The notes: generated by a model from the sequence alone, not told the origin. Positions 8,107 to 17,349 are shown, counted from the first letter of the stretch. The stretch: 64,000 bases of DNA from Paenibacillus elgii NBRC 100335 (GCF_004000865.1 NZ_BIMB01000005.1:1-64000), one strand, 5' to 3'. Made by a program: numbers and translations.

Positions 8107-9591
8107 TCAGTCCTCGCCGCCTGTAGTTTGATGGAGCGTAAAATAAATGCTCGTGCCTTCGCCAAGCGTGCTTTTAGCCTGAATGACGCCGCCGTGCTCC
8201 TCGATAATATGCTTCGCAATGGCGAGTCCCAGCCCGCTGCCTCCGGTGCCGCTGTTCCGCGACGGGTCCGCCCGGTAAAACCGGTCGAAAATATGCGGCA
8301 GCGCCTCCGGCGGAATGCCTTGCCCGTTGTCCCTGACTTCCACGATGACCCGTTCGCCGTCGGACTGCATCCGAAGCGTGATGAGTCCCTCTTCCTTGTC
8401 CATATATTTGATGGCGTTGCCGATCAAATTGACCAGCACCCGCTTCAGCTTCTCCCGGTCAGCCGTAACCCACACCGGAGCTTGCGCCTCCGGAGCGTCG
8501 AACCGAAGCGTGACGCCTTTCTTTTCAATGTCGGCGTGCAGCTGCATGTCGAGGGTGCAGTCCTGCAAAAAAGCGTTCAAGTTCACCGGTTCAAAATGAA
8601 ACGGCAGCTTCTTCAAATCCAGCTTGGAGAACAAAAACAGCTCGTCGATCAGATGATCCATCTGAACGGCTTTGGCATAGATCGTTTTCAAATATTTATC
8701 CAGCTTATCCGGCGAATTCGATACGCCGTCCATTATACCTTCGACATAGCCTTTAATGGCGGTCACCGGCGTTTTCAGATCGTGCGAGATGTTGGAAATG
8801 AGCTCCTTGCGGTTCTCTTCGTACTTGAGCTGCACGTCGACGGATTGTTTCAGCCTCCGGCGCATCTGCTCGAAGGATGCCGCCAGCTCGCCGATCTCGT
8901 CCTTCGCCAGCGGATTGACTTCAAAGTCGAGATTGCCTTCGCGAATTTCGCCTGCCGCCCGCTGCAATTGACGAAGCGGACGAATTACGCTCCGCGACAC
9001 CCAGTACGTCAGCAAGCCGTTGGTCAACACGAGAATAACGAGCAGGGAAATAAAAAACGCCACGGTGTAGGTGCGGGCGAACTTGCCGATAAAATTGATG
9101 TCTGTGGCGACAAAAACAGTCCCCGGACTGCCGTCCTTGAACTGGAAATCGTACTGCTTGGATAAGAACCACGGGCCTCGGTCCTTCATCACCCGGCCGT
9201 TGTTTTCCGAATCCGCCGCTCCGTACGGCGGCAAATTGTGAAGCAGCCCCGGCTTATTCAGCTTCTCCGAGACGTAGGCGACGCCCGCCTGCTTGCGGAT
9301 GATCAGCCCCATATTAATCGGCTTCAGCCGCTCTTCGAACTGCGCCACGACTGCCGGGTTCAGCAGGGAGTCCGGATCTTCCGTCGTCTTGAGCTTCAAT
9401 TCGGCACTGATGGCGGCTTCCTTCTCGATCACTTCCTCGATGGGATTGTGGCCCTTCATATCGACATCATACAGCGACCGGACGTCGCCGAAAAAAGCGG
9501 CGACAATGATCAAAAACGCGACGCCAGCAAGGATGACCGGCACGATAAGCATCAAAAAATAGGAAAGCACCAACCGGACTTTGATGGACAT
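8107..9591 (-). CDS. Sensor histidine kinase
   Basis: 494 residues. One transmembrane segment at the N-terminus (~8-32) and a second near 178-203 flank an extracellular sensor region of ~145 residues. A HAMP domain, the H-box ISNISHDLKTPVTAIKGYVEG (His near 271) and the ATPase boxes LIGNAIKYM, VRDNGQGIP and GTGGSGLGLAI follow. It partners the response regulator immediately downstream. The extracellular part matches no sensor family that I recognise. An AGGAG ribosome site precedes the ATG. Confidence 0.95.
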   Translation of the reverse strand: MSIKVRLVLSYFLMLIVPVILAGVAFLIIVAAFFGDVRSLYDVDMKGHNPIEEVIEKEAAISAELKLKTTEDPDSLLNPAVVAQFEERLKPINMGLIIRKQAGVAYVSEKLNKPGLLHNLPPYGAADSENNGRVMKDRGPWFLSKQYDFQFKDGSPGTVFVATDINFIGKFARTYTVAFFISLLVILVLTNGLLTYWVSRSVIRPLRQLQRAAGEIREGNLDFEVNPLAKDEIGELAASFEQMRRRLKQSVDVQLKYEENRKELISNISHDLKTPVTAIKGYVEGIMDGVSNSPDKLDKYLKTIYAKAVQMDHLIDELFLFSKLDLKKLPFHFEPVNLNAFLQDCTLDMQLHADIEKKGVTLRFDAPEAQAPVWVTADREKLKRVLVNLIGNAIKYMDKEEGLITLRMQSDGERVIVEVRDNGQGIPPEALPHIFDRFYRADPSRNSGTGGSGLGLAIAKHIIEEHGGVIQAKSTLGEGTSIYFTLHQTTGGED

Positions 9592-9603
9592 TGCTTCGGT
9601 CTC

Positions 9604-10356
9604 CTAGTATTGTTTTCGCTCGAATAAGGTATAGCCTCCTGTAAAAAACAATATACAACAAGCGGCCAGAAACATAAAGACGTTCAGGATTTTGCCGGAC
9701 GCCACGGAGGCTCCAAGCCACAGCATATGCCAGTCGGTGTAAGCCGCAGGGGTGTACACCGCCAGCGCAGGCACGAAGTAAGCGCCAAGCTTTGCCAAAG
9801 CATACAGCAAAATGCAGACTGTCAGCGCGCCACTGCCGTTTTTGAAAAATTGGGCGATAAAAGCCGCGGCCAGTCCGAGTGTGAACAGAGGCAGCAGTGC
9901 CGTAACATAAGCGGCGGCCGTCCGGCCCAGTCCCTGTACAACCGCATATCCGCCGCCCAGAAACAGAAGGCTTGCAACCGATACGACTAGGGCGATCGCC
10001 AGATGCAGCGCCGTATACCCGAGCATGGCGGCCAGCTTGGACGCGAACGCTTGAAATCTCGTAATCGGACGGGTTAAGAGCAGCTTCATCGTCTTGTCGC
10101 CCGCTTCCCCGGCGAACATATCGGACGCCGTCATGAAGAGCAGCAGCGGCAAGTAGACGGCGGTATAAAAGCCAAGCAGGACGACCGGGAAATCCGCAGA
10201 GGTCAGCGCCCCTACGCCGAAGCCGAATTGAAGCCGCGAGGCGGCAGCTGCCGCGATAATCGGGATCAGGGCGGTCAGAACGAGAAAAACAACCGTTTTG
10301 CGCCGGGCCAACAGCTTTGCCAGCTCGTTTATCGTATTCGCATAAAAACTAGGCAT
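9604..10356 (-). CDS. ABC-2 type transporter permease
   Basis: 250 residues with about six hydrophobic segments and the phrase EAGDKTMKLLLTRPITRFQAFASK, typical of ABC-2 permeases that work with CcmA/NatA-like ATPases. It overlaps the end of the ATPase gene by 8 bases and is followed by the kinase gene after 12 bases, so all belong to one transcript. The substrate is unknown; candidates are ions, peptides or envelope components. Confidence 0.88.
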   Translation of the reverse strand: MPSFYANTINELAKLLARRKTVVFLVLTALIPIIAAAAASRLQFGFGVGALTSADFPVVLLGFYTAVYLPLLLFMTASDMFAGEAGDKTMKLLLTRPITRFQAFASKLAAMLGYTALHLAIALVVSVASLLFLGGGYAVVQGLGRTAAAYVTALLPLFTLGLAAAFIAQFFKNGSGALTVCILLYALAKLGAYFVPALAVYTPAAYTDWHMLWLGASVASGKILNVFMFLAACCILFFTGGYTLFERKQY

Positions 10357-11092
10357 GCACTTCCGCCCTCCTTTCTTCGCGCACTTGTTCCATAAAATAA
10401 TTTTCCAGCGTCATCGGGTTCGCGCCGCGGACAATATCCGCTACGAAATCTTCCCGAATCAGTCTTCCGTTATACAAAATGCCGATCCGGCTGCACAGCT
10501 GCTCCATCTCCGTAATCAGATGACTGGATAAGAAAAACGTAATGTGCTGCTCACGGGCCAGCCGGGCAATCAATTCGCGCATCTCCACCATGCCCTCGAT
10601 ATCGAGCCCGTTTGTCGGCTCATCCAGGATAAGCAGCTCCGGCTCGGATAGGATCGCTGCGGCCACGCCCAAACGCTGCTTCATGCCCAGCGAATATTGG
10701 CTTACTTTCTCGTGCTTGAAGGCGGCAAGTCCGACCAGCTCCAGCACCTCGTCGATCCGTTTGCGGGGCAGCTGCGGGTAAAACCGGGCGGCGAGCTCCA
10801 AATTTTTGTAGCCGCTCATATAATCGTAAGCATCCGCCGTTTCGATAAGCACGCCCACCTTGCTCATCGCTTTCACGAAGTCGGCTGAGGCATCTTGCCC
10901 GAACAAGCGCACCTGCCCCCGGTCCGCCCGGCACAGTCCGGCAATGATTTTCATCACGGTCGTCTTGCCCGCTCCGTTCGGACCGAAAAATCCGTAAATA
11001 TCTCCACGCTGCACTTGCAGCGTAATATTTTCTACGCCGCGCCGGTTGTGGTAAATTTTGGTCAATCCACTTAACTCCAAGACAGCTTCCAT
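10349..11092 (-). CDS. ABC transporter ATP-binding protein
   Basis: 247 residues. It has Walker A GPNGAGKTT, the signature YSLGMKQRL, Walker B LLILDEPTNGLD and the switch His in LSSHLI. The start is placed at the ATG at 11092 because GGAG lies 8 bases before it; an upstream in-frame ATG at 11122 lacks such spacing. It pairs with the permease downstream as an exporter. Confidence 0.93.
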   Translation of the reverse strand: MEAVLELSGLTKIYHNRRGVENITLQVQRGDIYGFFGPNGAGKTTVMKIIAGLCRADRGQVRLFGQDASADFVKAMSKVGVLIETADAYDYMSGYKNLELAARFYPQLPRKRIDEVLELVGLAAFKHEKVSQYSLGMKQRLGVAAAILSEPELLILDEPTNGLDIEGMVEMRELIARLAREQHITFFLSSHLITEMEQLCSRIGILYNGRLIREDFVADIVRGANPMTLENYFMEQVREERRAEVHA

Positions 11093-11187
11093 CGGCTCAT
11101 CTCCTTCTTCATCGAAGCTCAACCTTTTGCGTGGACGGCGAAGGACGGCTGACGGGCCGCCCCTCTGTCCCGCTGCGGCAATAGCGC

Positions 11188-12084
11188 TTATTCTCCGTGT
11201 TTTTTCACATCGAGCGTCTTCACTTGCTTGCCGTTCAGATCGATATGATCCGGTGTCGTGCCGTTGAAGTTCGACAAGCCGAAATCAGCGGCAACAACGA
11301 CTTCGTGGGAAACGCCTTGCGCATCCTTACCGCTGATCGTCAGCGTCATTTGCTGCTTCTCGATCCGGTTGTCCGCGTTGACTTGGGCAGCCAGATCGAA
11401 CTTGTCGATCTTCACGTCCTGCGTCAGCTTCGGCATGCTGTCTTGCAGGCCCTGGAGCTTATCGCCGAACGGCTCTTGGACGCCTTTATGATGCCCTTCT
11501 GCGTTTGCAGCCTGCTTCACCACGAGCGATCCGATCGCATTCGCCACTGCCGGAATTTGGCTTCCGCTCAGCTGCATCGAAATGTTCTTCGTCCCATCCG
11601 CTTGCGGCGACAAGGTGACATAATCCTTCAGATTGCCGACCAAGGCGTCGACGACATTCTCGACTTCAGTGCTAATGCCGTCCGGAGCTTGCCCCCGGTG
11701 TTCGCCCGCTTTACCCTTCCATTGTTTTCCTTCAATGACGTTGTATATATCGTTGTCGCTCGCTTTGAAGATTTGCCTGCCGTCTTGCCGGTATAGATTA
11801 ATTCCCTGACTTGCTGTGCCGCCATTGAGATTGATATCTGCGCTCATTTCGTTCTTCGCCTTATCTTCTTTGACGGTCGACTGCACGTCGAGCAGCTTCG
11901 TTCCGTTATCCTTCACCGTGACATTCATTTGCTTCGTCACATTTTGTACTGCGAACGTTTGCTTGACGGCCGACTTGTAAGCGTCGTACCCCGGGGCATC
12001 TCCAAGCCCCGCATAGGCGGAGCCGATCATAAGCAGGCTTCCGACGGCTACGCTGACTCCGGTTAGTGCGACTCGTTTGTTCAT
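11188..12084 (-). CDS. Secreted protein of unknown function
   Basis: 298 residues from the ATG at 12084, which follows AAGGAGG; an in-frame upstream ATG at 12201 is not supported. The signal peptide is MNKRVALTGVSVAVGSLLMI and on to AYA, with cleavage before GLGDAP. The mature part is hydrophilic, with alternating strands and few hallmarks; it contains VKDNGTKLLDVQSTVKEDK and a long C-terminal region. It resembles, only in general character, extracytoplasmic LppX/LolA-like beta proteins. Its stop is 95 bp before the ABC ATPase in the same direction, so it may be the first gene of the exporter/two-component operon and could supply its substrate or sensor ligand. Confidence 0.75.
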   Translation of the reverse strand: MNKRVALTGVSVAVGSLLMIGSAYAGLGDAPGYDAYKSAVKQTFAVQNVTKQMNVTVKDNGTKLLDVQSTVKEDKAKNEMSADINLNGGTASQGINLYRQDGRQIFKASDNDIYNVIEGKQWKGKAGEHRGQAPDGISTEVENVVDALVGNLKDYVTLSPQADGTKNISMQLSGSQIPAVANAIGSLVVKQAANAEGHHKGVQEPFGDKLQGLQDSMPKLTQDVKIDKFDLAAQVNADNRIEKQQMTLTISGKDAQGVSHEVVVAADFGLSNFNGTTPDHIDLNGKQVKTLDVKKHGE

Positions 12085-12245
12085 GGTTTCTTCCTCCTTG
12101 GGATTGGGGTTTGAAAGCATCTCCGGCTTCCATAATTCCATCCTAAACGGAAGAGCTAAACATTCTAGAAACCGGGGATTAGCCGTTTCTAAACAAATCA
12201 TTAAAACTTTATTAACTGGTCGCCCGATTCTCCCCCAGAAATACG

Positions 12246-12273
12246 AAAAAACCCGGATCGTTCTGATCCGGGT
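12246..12273 (-). terminator. Terminator of the S66 peptidase-like gene
   Basis: The stem ACCCGGATC / GATCCGGGT, followed on the minus strand by TTTTTT, is a good intrinsic terminator just past the stop at 12286. Confidence 0.85.
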
Positions 12274-12285
12274 GGTAGAATTCGG

Positions 12286-13248
12286 CTAAGATTCAACAAG
12301 ACGCCGGTAATTTTGTTTGGTCTTCTGAACGCTAACCGCCGGTTCAAGCACGGTTAGCGTGTTGTTGAACGTATTCAGGTTGACGATAGCCCCGATAGGA
12401 ATAGCCACTTTATAGCGGCCGTGTCCGGTTGCGAGATTCGTCAGAAGAGGCTTGCCGAGAGGAACGACGAATTCGGTGATTACATTTTCATAGGACTTCT
12501 CGTAAGCGGCCGGACAATCCGTGCATTCGCCCATGACGATGCCAAGACAGTCTTGGAATTTCCCGGCCAGCTTCAAATGATTCAGATACCTGTATACCGT
12601 ATTGGCCGGCTCGTGGGTTTCTTCCAGAAACAGCACCCTTCCCCTTGTATCAATCTCGTAAGGCGTACCCAACGTATCGACAATGGAGGTCAAATTGCCG
12701 CCGACGATCGGTCCGGTGACATTCCCCGGCACACGGCTGACAAGCGGAACATTCGGCGGATTGACAATGGAGCGGTAAGAAGATAATGACGATACGGCGG
12801 TAAAAAACTGGTCGAAATTATACGCAGGGGTTTCCGGTTTGAAGTCAATCAGCATGAGGCTGTGAAAGGTAATAAGCCCGCCATACAAGTACAGCGCGTT
12901 CAGAAGAAACGTCACGTCGCTGTAGCCGGAAATGATTTTCGGATTGCTTCGGATGATGCCGAAATCAAGGTAAGGAAGCATGCCAGACACACCTACGCCG
13001 CCCCGGGTGGGAAGAATCATGTTGACCTGCGGATTGGCGAACATCGTCATCAAGTCGTACGCCCGCTCTTGGTCGGTGCCGGCAAGAAAGCCGTTGCGGG
13101 CATACGCGTACCGTCCCAAGACGACCTGAAACCCCATCCCTCTTAACACCTGGACGCGCGCATCGATTACGTCAGCCTCCAGCGGACTGCCCATGGCAAC
13201 GACTCCGATGGTATCGCCTCTTTGCAGCGCAGGCGGTCTAATGGCCAT
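12286..13248 (-). CDS. S66 LD-carboxypeptidase-like protein lacking the usual serine
   Basis: 320 residues from the ATG at 13248 (GGAAGG ribosome site). Its layout matches the S66 family: GDTIGVVAMGSP at the start, GFLAGTDQERAYDLMTMF, a nucleophile-elbow region, NPKIISGYSDVTFL, GPIVGGNL, the Glu region VLFLEETHEPANTVYRYL and TGHGRYKVAIPIG with the His. The elbow reads RGGVGVSG where YkfA in this window reads RGGYGSA, so the nucleophile position (87) is Val with Ser one residue later. It may be inactive, bind peptides, or use a shifted serine. It is a paralogue of ykfA at 32.9 kb but stands outside any operon. Confidence 0.8.
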   Translation of the reverse strand: MAIRPPALQRGDTIGVVAMGSPLEADVIDARVQVLRGMGFQVVLGRYAYARNGFLAGTDQERAYDLMTMFANPQVNMILPTRGGVGVSGMLPYLDFGIIRSNPKIISGYSDVTFLLNALYLYGGLITFHSLMLIDFKPETPAYNFDQFFTAVSSLSSYRSIVNPPNVPLVSRVPGNVTGPIVGGNLTSIVDTLGTPYEIDTRGRVLFLEETHEPANTVYRYLNHLKLAGKFQDCLGIVMGECTDCPAAYEKSYENVITEFVVPLGKPLLTNLATGHGRYKVAIPIGAIVNLNTFNNTLTVLEPAVSVQKTKQNYRRLVES

Positions 13249-13442
13249 ATGCCCACCTTCCTCTCCCAAAGCGTCGTGCGACTTTCGTCTTTTCAAGTAT
13301 ATGGGAGTACGTATCCGGGCATCCCTATTTTGCGCGGCAAATAAAAATGATTTATCATGGGCTCGCAATCGTAGAGTTCGCGGAAATCAACCGCACCTAT
13401 GGCGGGCCGGGACACTAGAATCCGGATTAAATCAACTCTATC

Positions 13443-14048
13443 TTATTCCACCTTCGCGCCGTGCGAGCGCAGAAACAAAATCGCTTGCGCCGCGTCCATC
13501 CGGGCGCCCTTGACCTCAAGCGACTTAAAATCGACGCCGTCCAGGTTCGCGCCGCGCAGATCGGCTCCGTACAGCTTGCATTTGGCCAACTGCGTGCGGG
13601 AGAGGTCGGCTTCCCGCAGGTCCGCTTTTTCGAAATTGCATTCGTACAAGTCGGCTTCCGTGAACCGGACTCCTCTCAACTGCTGCTTGGACAAGTTGGC
13701 GTGTCTTAGATTTGTGTACGACCAATCGCCCCGCTCGATCGTGATCCCGTCGAAGCTGGCCTCGGAGAAGTCGGAGCCGACCATTTTGCACTCCTCGAAT
13801 TTGGCGACAAACAGATTCGCGCCTCGAAAGCGGCAGTTCGTGAAAGCCGAGCCGTGATGAACGGACGCATTGAACTGAGCCCCGGTGAAATCGCAATCGA
13901 TAAATCGGCAGCCTGACGTCAACAGCTCCTCCAAACGAGCGGCGCGAAAACGGCAGCGTGTGAACGTGCAGTTGCGCAGCTCCCCCTCGCGAAAATCCGC
14001 CTGACTGAAATCTTTTTCGTCGAACGATTGATCCTCATATTTATACAT
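13443..14048 (-). CDS. Pentapeptide-repeat protein
   Basis: 201 residues. Almost the whole chain follows the A[DN]LXX five-residue pattern (for example FSQADFREGELRNCTF and ADLREADLSRTQLAKCKLYGADLRGANLDG), which folds as a right-handed quadrilateral beta-helix. Some relatives mimic DNA and protect gyrase, but most have no known role. There are no signal peptide or membrane segments. It stands alone, with an AT-rich upstream region of about 200 bp. Confidence 0.92.
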   Translation of the reverse strand: MYKYEDQSFDEKDFSQADFREGELRNCTFTRCRFRAARLEELLTSGCRFIDCDFTGAQFNASVHHGSAFTNCRFRGANLFVAKFEECKMVGSDFSEASFDGITIERGDWSYTNLRHANLSKQQLRGVRFTEADLYECNFEKADLREADLSRTQLAKCKLYGADLRGANLDGVDFKSLEVKGARMDAAQAILFLRSHGAKVE

Positions 14049-14255
14049 ACGATATCATCCATTCCTATGAATAGTAGGAAAATAACTAATTAAACCCGAA
14101 CAAAATAAGAACAAATGTTCTGTTTTTATCATAGCAGATATCGGAAAAAGAAACAAGGTTTAGGTCTGACTAGTTCATCCTTCTATCCTTCTGGCAAGAA
14201 CACGGGGTCATACGTTACAATAGAGCAAAAACTAGTCTCAAGGAGTCGTTAACTC

Positions 14256-14618
14256 ATGATCGATCATGCCCGTCTTATGGAATACGGACTGAAGAAGCCC
14301 GGAACAAGCCTCAAGTATCCTTTCGACCCGGACCTGCCCGTCCTGTTCGTCGGCGACAAAATGTTCGCTCTGCTCGGCACCCATCAAGGCATCCCGAGTG
14401 TCAATCTGAAATGCGATCCCGACAACGTCTGGCTCGTACGGCAAACATATCCGACCGCCGTGCTTCCCGGCTACCATATGAACAAGCGGCACTGGAATAC
14501 GGTCGTGCTGAACGGCGAAGTTCCGGACACCGAGGTGCTGGACATGCTGGAGGAATCGTACCAGCTTGTATACCGAAAGCTGACCCGAGCCGTGAAAGAA
14601 GCGATCAACGGCGGTTGA
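14256..14618 (+). CDS. MmcQ/YjbR family protein
   Basis: 120 residues. It contains the family features KPGTSLKYPFDPDLPVLFVGDKMFALL, the NLKCDP segment and GYHMNKRHWNTV, which identify the MmcQ/YjbR (CyaY-like fold) family. Some members bind DNA; the cellular function is not settled. AAGGAG lies about 11 bases before the ATG. It is convergent with the LacI gene across a short terminator. Confidence 0.9.
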   Translation: MIDHARLMEYGLKKPGTSLKYPFDPDLPVLFVGDKMFALLGTHQGIPSVNLKCDPDNVWLVRQTYPTAVLPGYHMNKRHWNTVVLNGEVPDTEVLDMLEESYQLVYRKLTRAVKEAINGG

Positions 14619-14631
14619 CGCATTTGCAATG

Positions 14632-14660
14632 AAAAACAGCATCCGGTTGGATGCCGCTGC
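14632..14660 (-). terminator. Terminator of the LacI-type regulator gene
   Basis: The hairpin GCATCC-AACC-GGATGC, followed by TGTTTTTC on the minus strand, sits between the convergent mmcQ-like and lacI-like genes. Confidence 0.7.
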
Positions 14661-14674
14661 TGCACTATTCCTCC

Positions 14675-15670
14675 CTAAGCCTTAAGCGCGGCGGTCGATT
14701 CCCTGATGACCAGCTCGGGCTTCCATTCGACCGTTACGCTTGCCGTCGAGCCGGCTCCGATCCATTTGAGCAGCAGTTCGACGGAGCTCTGGCCGATGCT
14801 TTCCGCAGGCTGACGAACCGTCGTCAAATAAGGACGAAGACGGGATGCAATATATTGATCGTCATATCCGATAACCGACATTGCCTCCGGCACCCGCATC
14901 CCCTCCTCCGCCAAAGCGTTTACGATTCCGACCGCGATATAGTCGTCGCCGGCGAATACGGCCGTAGGCAGCTTCCCGCTCCTGATCCATGACTTTGCCG
15001 TAGCGTAACCGAATCCGATTTCGTAGTCCCCTTGCACCACAGCGAACGGAGAAAGTCTCGCCTCCCGGAGCGCATCCAAAAAGCCCCGCTTTCGCTCCCG
15101 CGTGCTCAAAAAATATTCCGGCCCGCATACGTGGGCGATCGAAGTATGGCCTAGCGAGAGCAAGTGCTTCGCCGCTTCGTAGCCTCCGTAGTAATTGTCC
15201 GTCAGCACCGAAGGGACCATGTGATCCCGTCTTTGATTATCGATGAGCACGAACGGAATGCTCCGCTTCTTCAATTGGGCGACATATCGGTCCTCTTCCG
15301 GCAAAGACAATAGAATCAAGCCGTCCACCCGGTCTTCGTGCATCAAATCGTGACTTTCGCGGGAACGAACATCATTCGAGACAGAAAGCGCCAGAAAATA
15401 ACCGTACCGGGCAAGCGTGCGGTTGATTTCATTGACGACCATCTCAAAAAAGCGATCATGCAGCGCGGTCATGATCAAACCGATGATGCGGGTATGACCC
15501 CGGGCAAGACTTTGCGCTGCGGCATGAGGCCGGTAATCCAAAGCCTCGATGGCGTCCAGCACCTTTCGCCGGTTTTTTTCCCGCACGTTGCCCGTGTTGT
15601 TTAACACCCGGGAGACGGTCACCACCGATAATCCGCAATGTCTGGCTACGTCGTATATGCTTGCTTTCAT
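14675..15670 (-). CDS. LacI-family transcriptional regulator
   Basis: 331 residues. The N-terminal HTH (ASIYDVARHCGLSVVTVSRVLNN) with hinge ALDYRPHAAAQSLA precedes a periplasmic-binding-like effector domain (IIGLIMTALHDRFFEMVVNEI and onwards). Such regulators usually sense sugars. No sugar operon is adjacent, so the target is unknown; a perfect palindrome 31 bp upstream suggests it controls at least itself. Confidence 0.93.
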   Translation of the reverse strand: MKASIYDVARHCGLSVVTVSRVLNNTGNVREKNRRKVLDAIEALDYRPHAAAQSLARGHTRIIGLIMTALHDRFFEMVVNEINRTLARYGYFLALSVSNDVRSRESHDLMHEDRVDGLILLSLPEEDRYVAQLKKRSIPFVLIDNQRRDHMVPSVLTDNYYGGYEAAKHLLSLGHTSIAHVCGPEYFLSTRERKRGFLDALREARLSPFAVVQGDYEIGFGYATAKSWIRSGKLPTAVFAGDDYIAVGIVNALAEEGMRVPEAMSVIGYDDQYIASRLRPYLTTVRQPAESIGQSSVELLLKWIGAGSTASVTVEWKPELVIRESTAALKA

Positions 15671-15700
15671 GGGGTAGGCTCCTTCCGATACGCGCTATGA

Positions 15701-15720
15701 AAATTAAACCGCTTTAATTT
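15701..15720. promoter_or_regulatory. Palindromic operator candidate for the LacI-type regulator
   Basis: The sequence AAATTAAA-CCGC-TTTAATTT is a perfect 8-bp inverted repeat around a CG-containing centre, the usual shape of a LacI-family site. It ends 31 bases before the regulator's start codon, which fits autorepression. Confidence 0.55.
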
Positions 15721-16061
15721 TTGAAATAGGCAAATCGAATCGCCGGATGGCGGCAAGAAGCGACAACAATTTAGGAAAAATGTAACAATACTTTACTTTT
15801 GTGAGCCTATATTACCATCCTCCCCCTTCGATAGCAATGTGTTTTTTTTGAATGATCCTGGCGTTCGACAGCGCGGCGCCTGTTGAAGCAGCCGCTATGT
15901 GGCGCAGCGAACGAGCAGATGATGAGCTCTCCTCGTCATTTTCTTCCGCCACGAAAGCAAAAGACGCTTTTCTCTTTCGCCGGATTGTTCCGCAGCACGG
16001 CCGCTTGGCGTTACAATACGGATAGAAAGCAAATGCAGAAAACAATGGAGGAACCGTTCCT
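15721..16061. other. Intergenic region without a convincing gene
   Basis: The gap between the divergent LacI-type and metallo-hydrolase genes shows no ORF with a ribosome site. A TACAAT box at 16012-16017, reading towards the hydrolase, is the only promoter-like element, and its -35 is weak. Confidence 0.4.
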
Positions 16062-16835
16062 ATGGAAATTCAACTCATTCGAAACGCAACGCATTATATC
16101 GAATACGGCGGAAAAAAGCTGCTCCTGGATCCGATGCTAAGTCCGGCCGGAGCCATGCCTCCCTTCCGGAATACGCCGAATTCTTTTCCGAATCCGACCG
16201 TGAATCTAAAAGTCTCCATATTCCATCTGCTGCAAGCCGACGCCCTCCTGCTTACCCATAGTCACCCGGATCATTTCGACGCCGTCGCGGCAGCGCTGCT
16301 GCCGAAGGATATCGTCTTTTTCTGCCAGCCGGAGGATGCCGGGAAGCTTCGGGAACAGGGCTTTCGGGATGTGCGGCCTATCGAATCGGACATAACATGG
16401 GATTCCGTCAGCATCGTACGAACCTCCGGTCAGCATGGCACGGGCGAGATCGGAAAGCTTATGGGGCCGGTGTCCGGCTTCGTGCTGAATGCGCCGGGCG
16501 AGCCCGTTCTTTATATTGCCGGCGATACGATCTGGTGCCCGGAGGTAGAGCAAGCCTTGGCACAGCATAAGCCTGACGTCGTCTTGCTGTTCGGAGGAAG
16601 CGCGCAGTTCCTGCAGGGCGGACCGATTACGATGAACGAAGCGGATGTGACGAAGGTCGCGAGCACCGTACCGGACGCTCAAGTTATCGTGGCTCATATG
16701 GAGGCTCTGAACCACTGCCTGCTGCGGAGAGAAGATTTGAGAGCGTATGTTGCCGGGCTCGGTCTCTCCGAAAGAGTCCGTGTCCCGGAGGACGGAGAGT
16801 CCGTCCGCATCCATCCGTCCTCATCGCGCATGTAA
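16062..16835 (+). CDS. Metallo-beta-lactamase fold hydrolase
   Basis: 257 residues. The metal motif THSHPDHFD is near residues 65-73, with further conserved pieces YIAGDTIW (Asp ligand) and a late AHMEALNHC. The start EIQLIRNATHYIEYGGKKLLLDPM resembles UlaG/YtnP-like intracellular MBL proteins. There is no signal peptide. The substrate is unknown. The gene is followed after 76 bp by an Lrp-type regulator with its own promoter, so a functional link is only possible. Confidence 0.88.
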   Translation: MEIQLIRNATHYIEYGGKKLLLDPMLSPAGAMPPFRNTPNSFPNPTVNLKVSIFHLLQADALLLTHSHPDHFDAVAAALLPKDIVFFCQPEDAGKLREQGFRDVRPIESDITWDSVSIVRTSGQHGTGEIGKLMGPVSGFVLNAPGEPVLYIAGDTIWCPEVEQALAQHKPDVVLLFGGSAQFLQGGPITMNEADVTKVASTVPDAQVIVAHMEALNHCLLRREDLRAYVAGLGLSERVRVPEDGESVRIHPSSSRM

Positions 16836-16846
16836 TAGAGGAAGCC

Positions 16847-16875
16847 TTGTTTCCGGAGGACGGACACGGTACAAT
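16847..16875 (+). promoter_or_regulatory. Sigma-A promoter of the Lrp/AsnC gene
   Basis: TTGTTT, 17 bases, then TACAAT, starting just after the stop of the hydrolase and about 37 bases before the ATG at 16912. Confidence 0.6.
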
Positions 16876-16911
16876 CGGTTTGAGCAATCTTCCATACAAG
16901 TAGGTGTATTC

Positions 16912-17328
16912 ATGGAACTGGATCAAACCGATATTGAGATTATCCGTCTTCTCCGGCAAAATGCCCGTATCCAATGGAAAGAGATCGGGGAAAAAGTATT
17001 TTTATCAGGGCAAGCGGTCGGAAACCGGATCAAGCGGCTGGAGGATTTGGGGATCATTCAAGCCTATACGGTTCAGGTGAACGAGGAAAAAATGGGCCGC
17101 TCCGTACTCGCCTTTATCACGGTATTTATGAAATCGACGAATCACAGTGGCTTCGAGAGCTTTATTCAGGAACAAGAGGCGGTGCTCGAAGCTTACCGGG
17201 TCAGCGGCGAAGGGTGCTATACGGTTAAAGCCGCGGTGTCCGACCCGGCCGCATTAAACGTTTTGCTGGATGCGATTCTCCAGTACGGCAACTACAAGGT
17301 CAACCTGGCCATCGGAAAAGTAAAATAG
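16912..17328 (+). CDS. Lrp/AsnC-family regulator
   Basis: 138 residues. The HTH (LDQTDIEIIRLLRQNARIQWKEIGEKVFLSGQAVGNRIKRLEDLGII) and the C-terminal RAM/ligand domain (SVLAFITVFMK... YRVSGEGCYTVKAAV) are typical. The start at 16912 is chosen because it begins the canonical HTH; the longer frame from 16747 lies inside the preceding gene. It probably senses an amino acid. A strong terminator follows. Confidence 0.9.
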   Translation: MELDQTDIEIIRLLRQNARIQWKEIGEKVFLSGQAVGNRIKRLEDLGIIQAYTVQVNEEKMGRSVLAFITVFMKSTNHSGFESFIQEQEAVLEAYRVSGEGCYTVKAAVSDPAALNVLLDAILQYGNYKVNLAIGKVK

Positions 17329-17349
17329 ACGGAGTCTCGTCGCCAATAA

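Noticed and set aside
15812..16045. 77-residue minus-strand frame in the lacI-hydrolase gap
   Set aside because: No ribosome site, low-complexity Ser run, no recognisable pattern.
16747..16911. Extended N-terminus for the Lrp/AsnC protein
   Set aside because: It overlaps the end of the hydrolase gene, and a promoter lies at 16847-16875; the canonical HTH begins right after the ATG at 16912.
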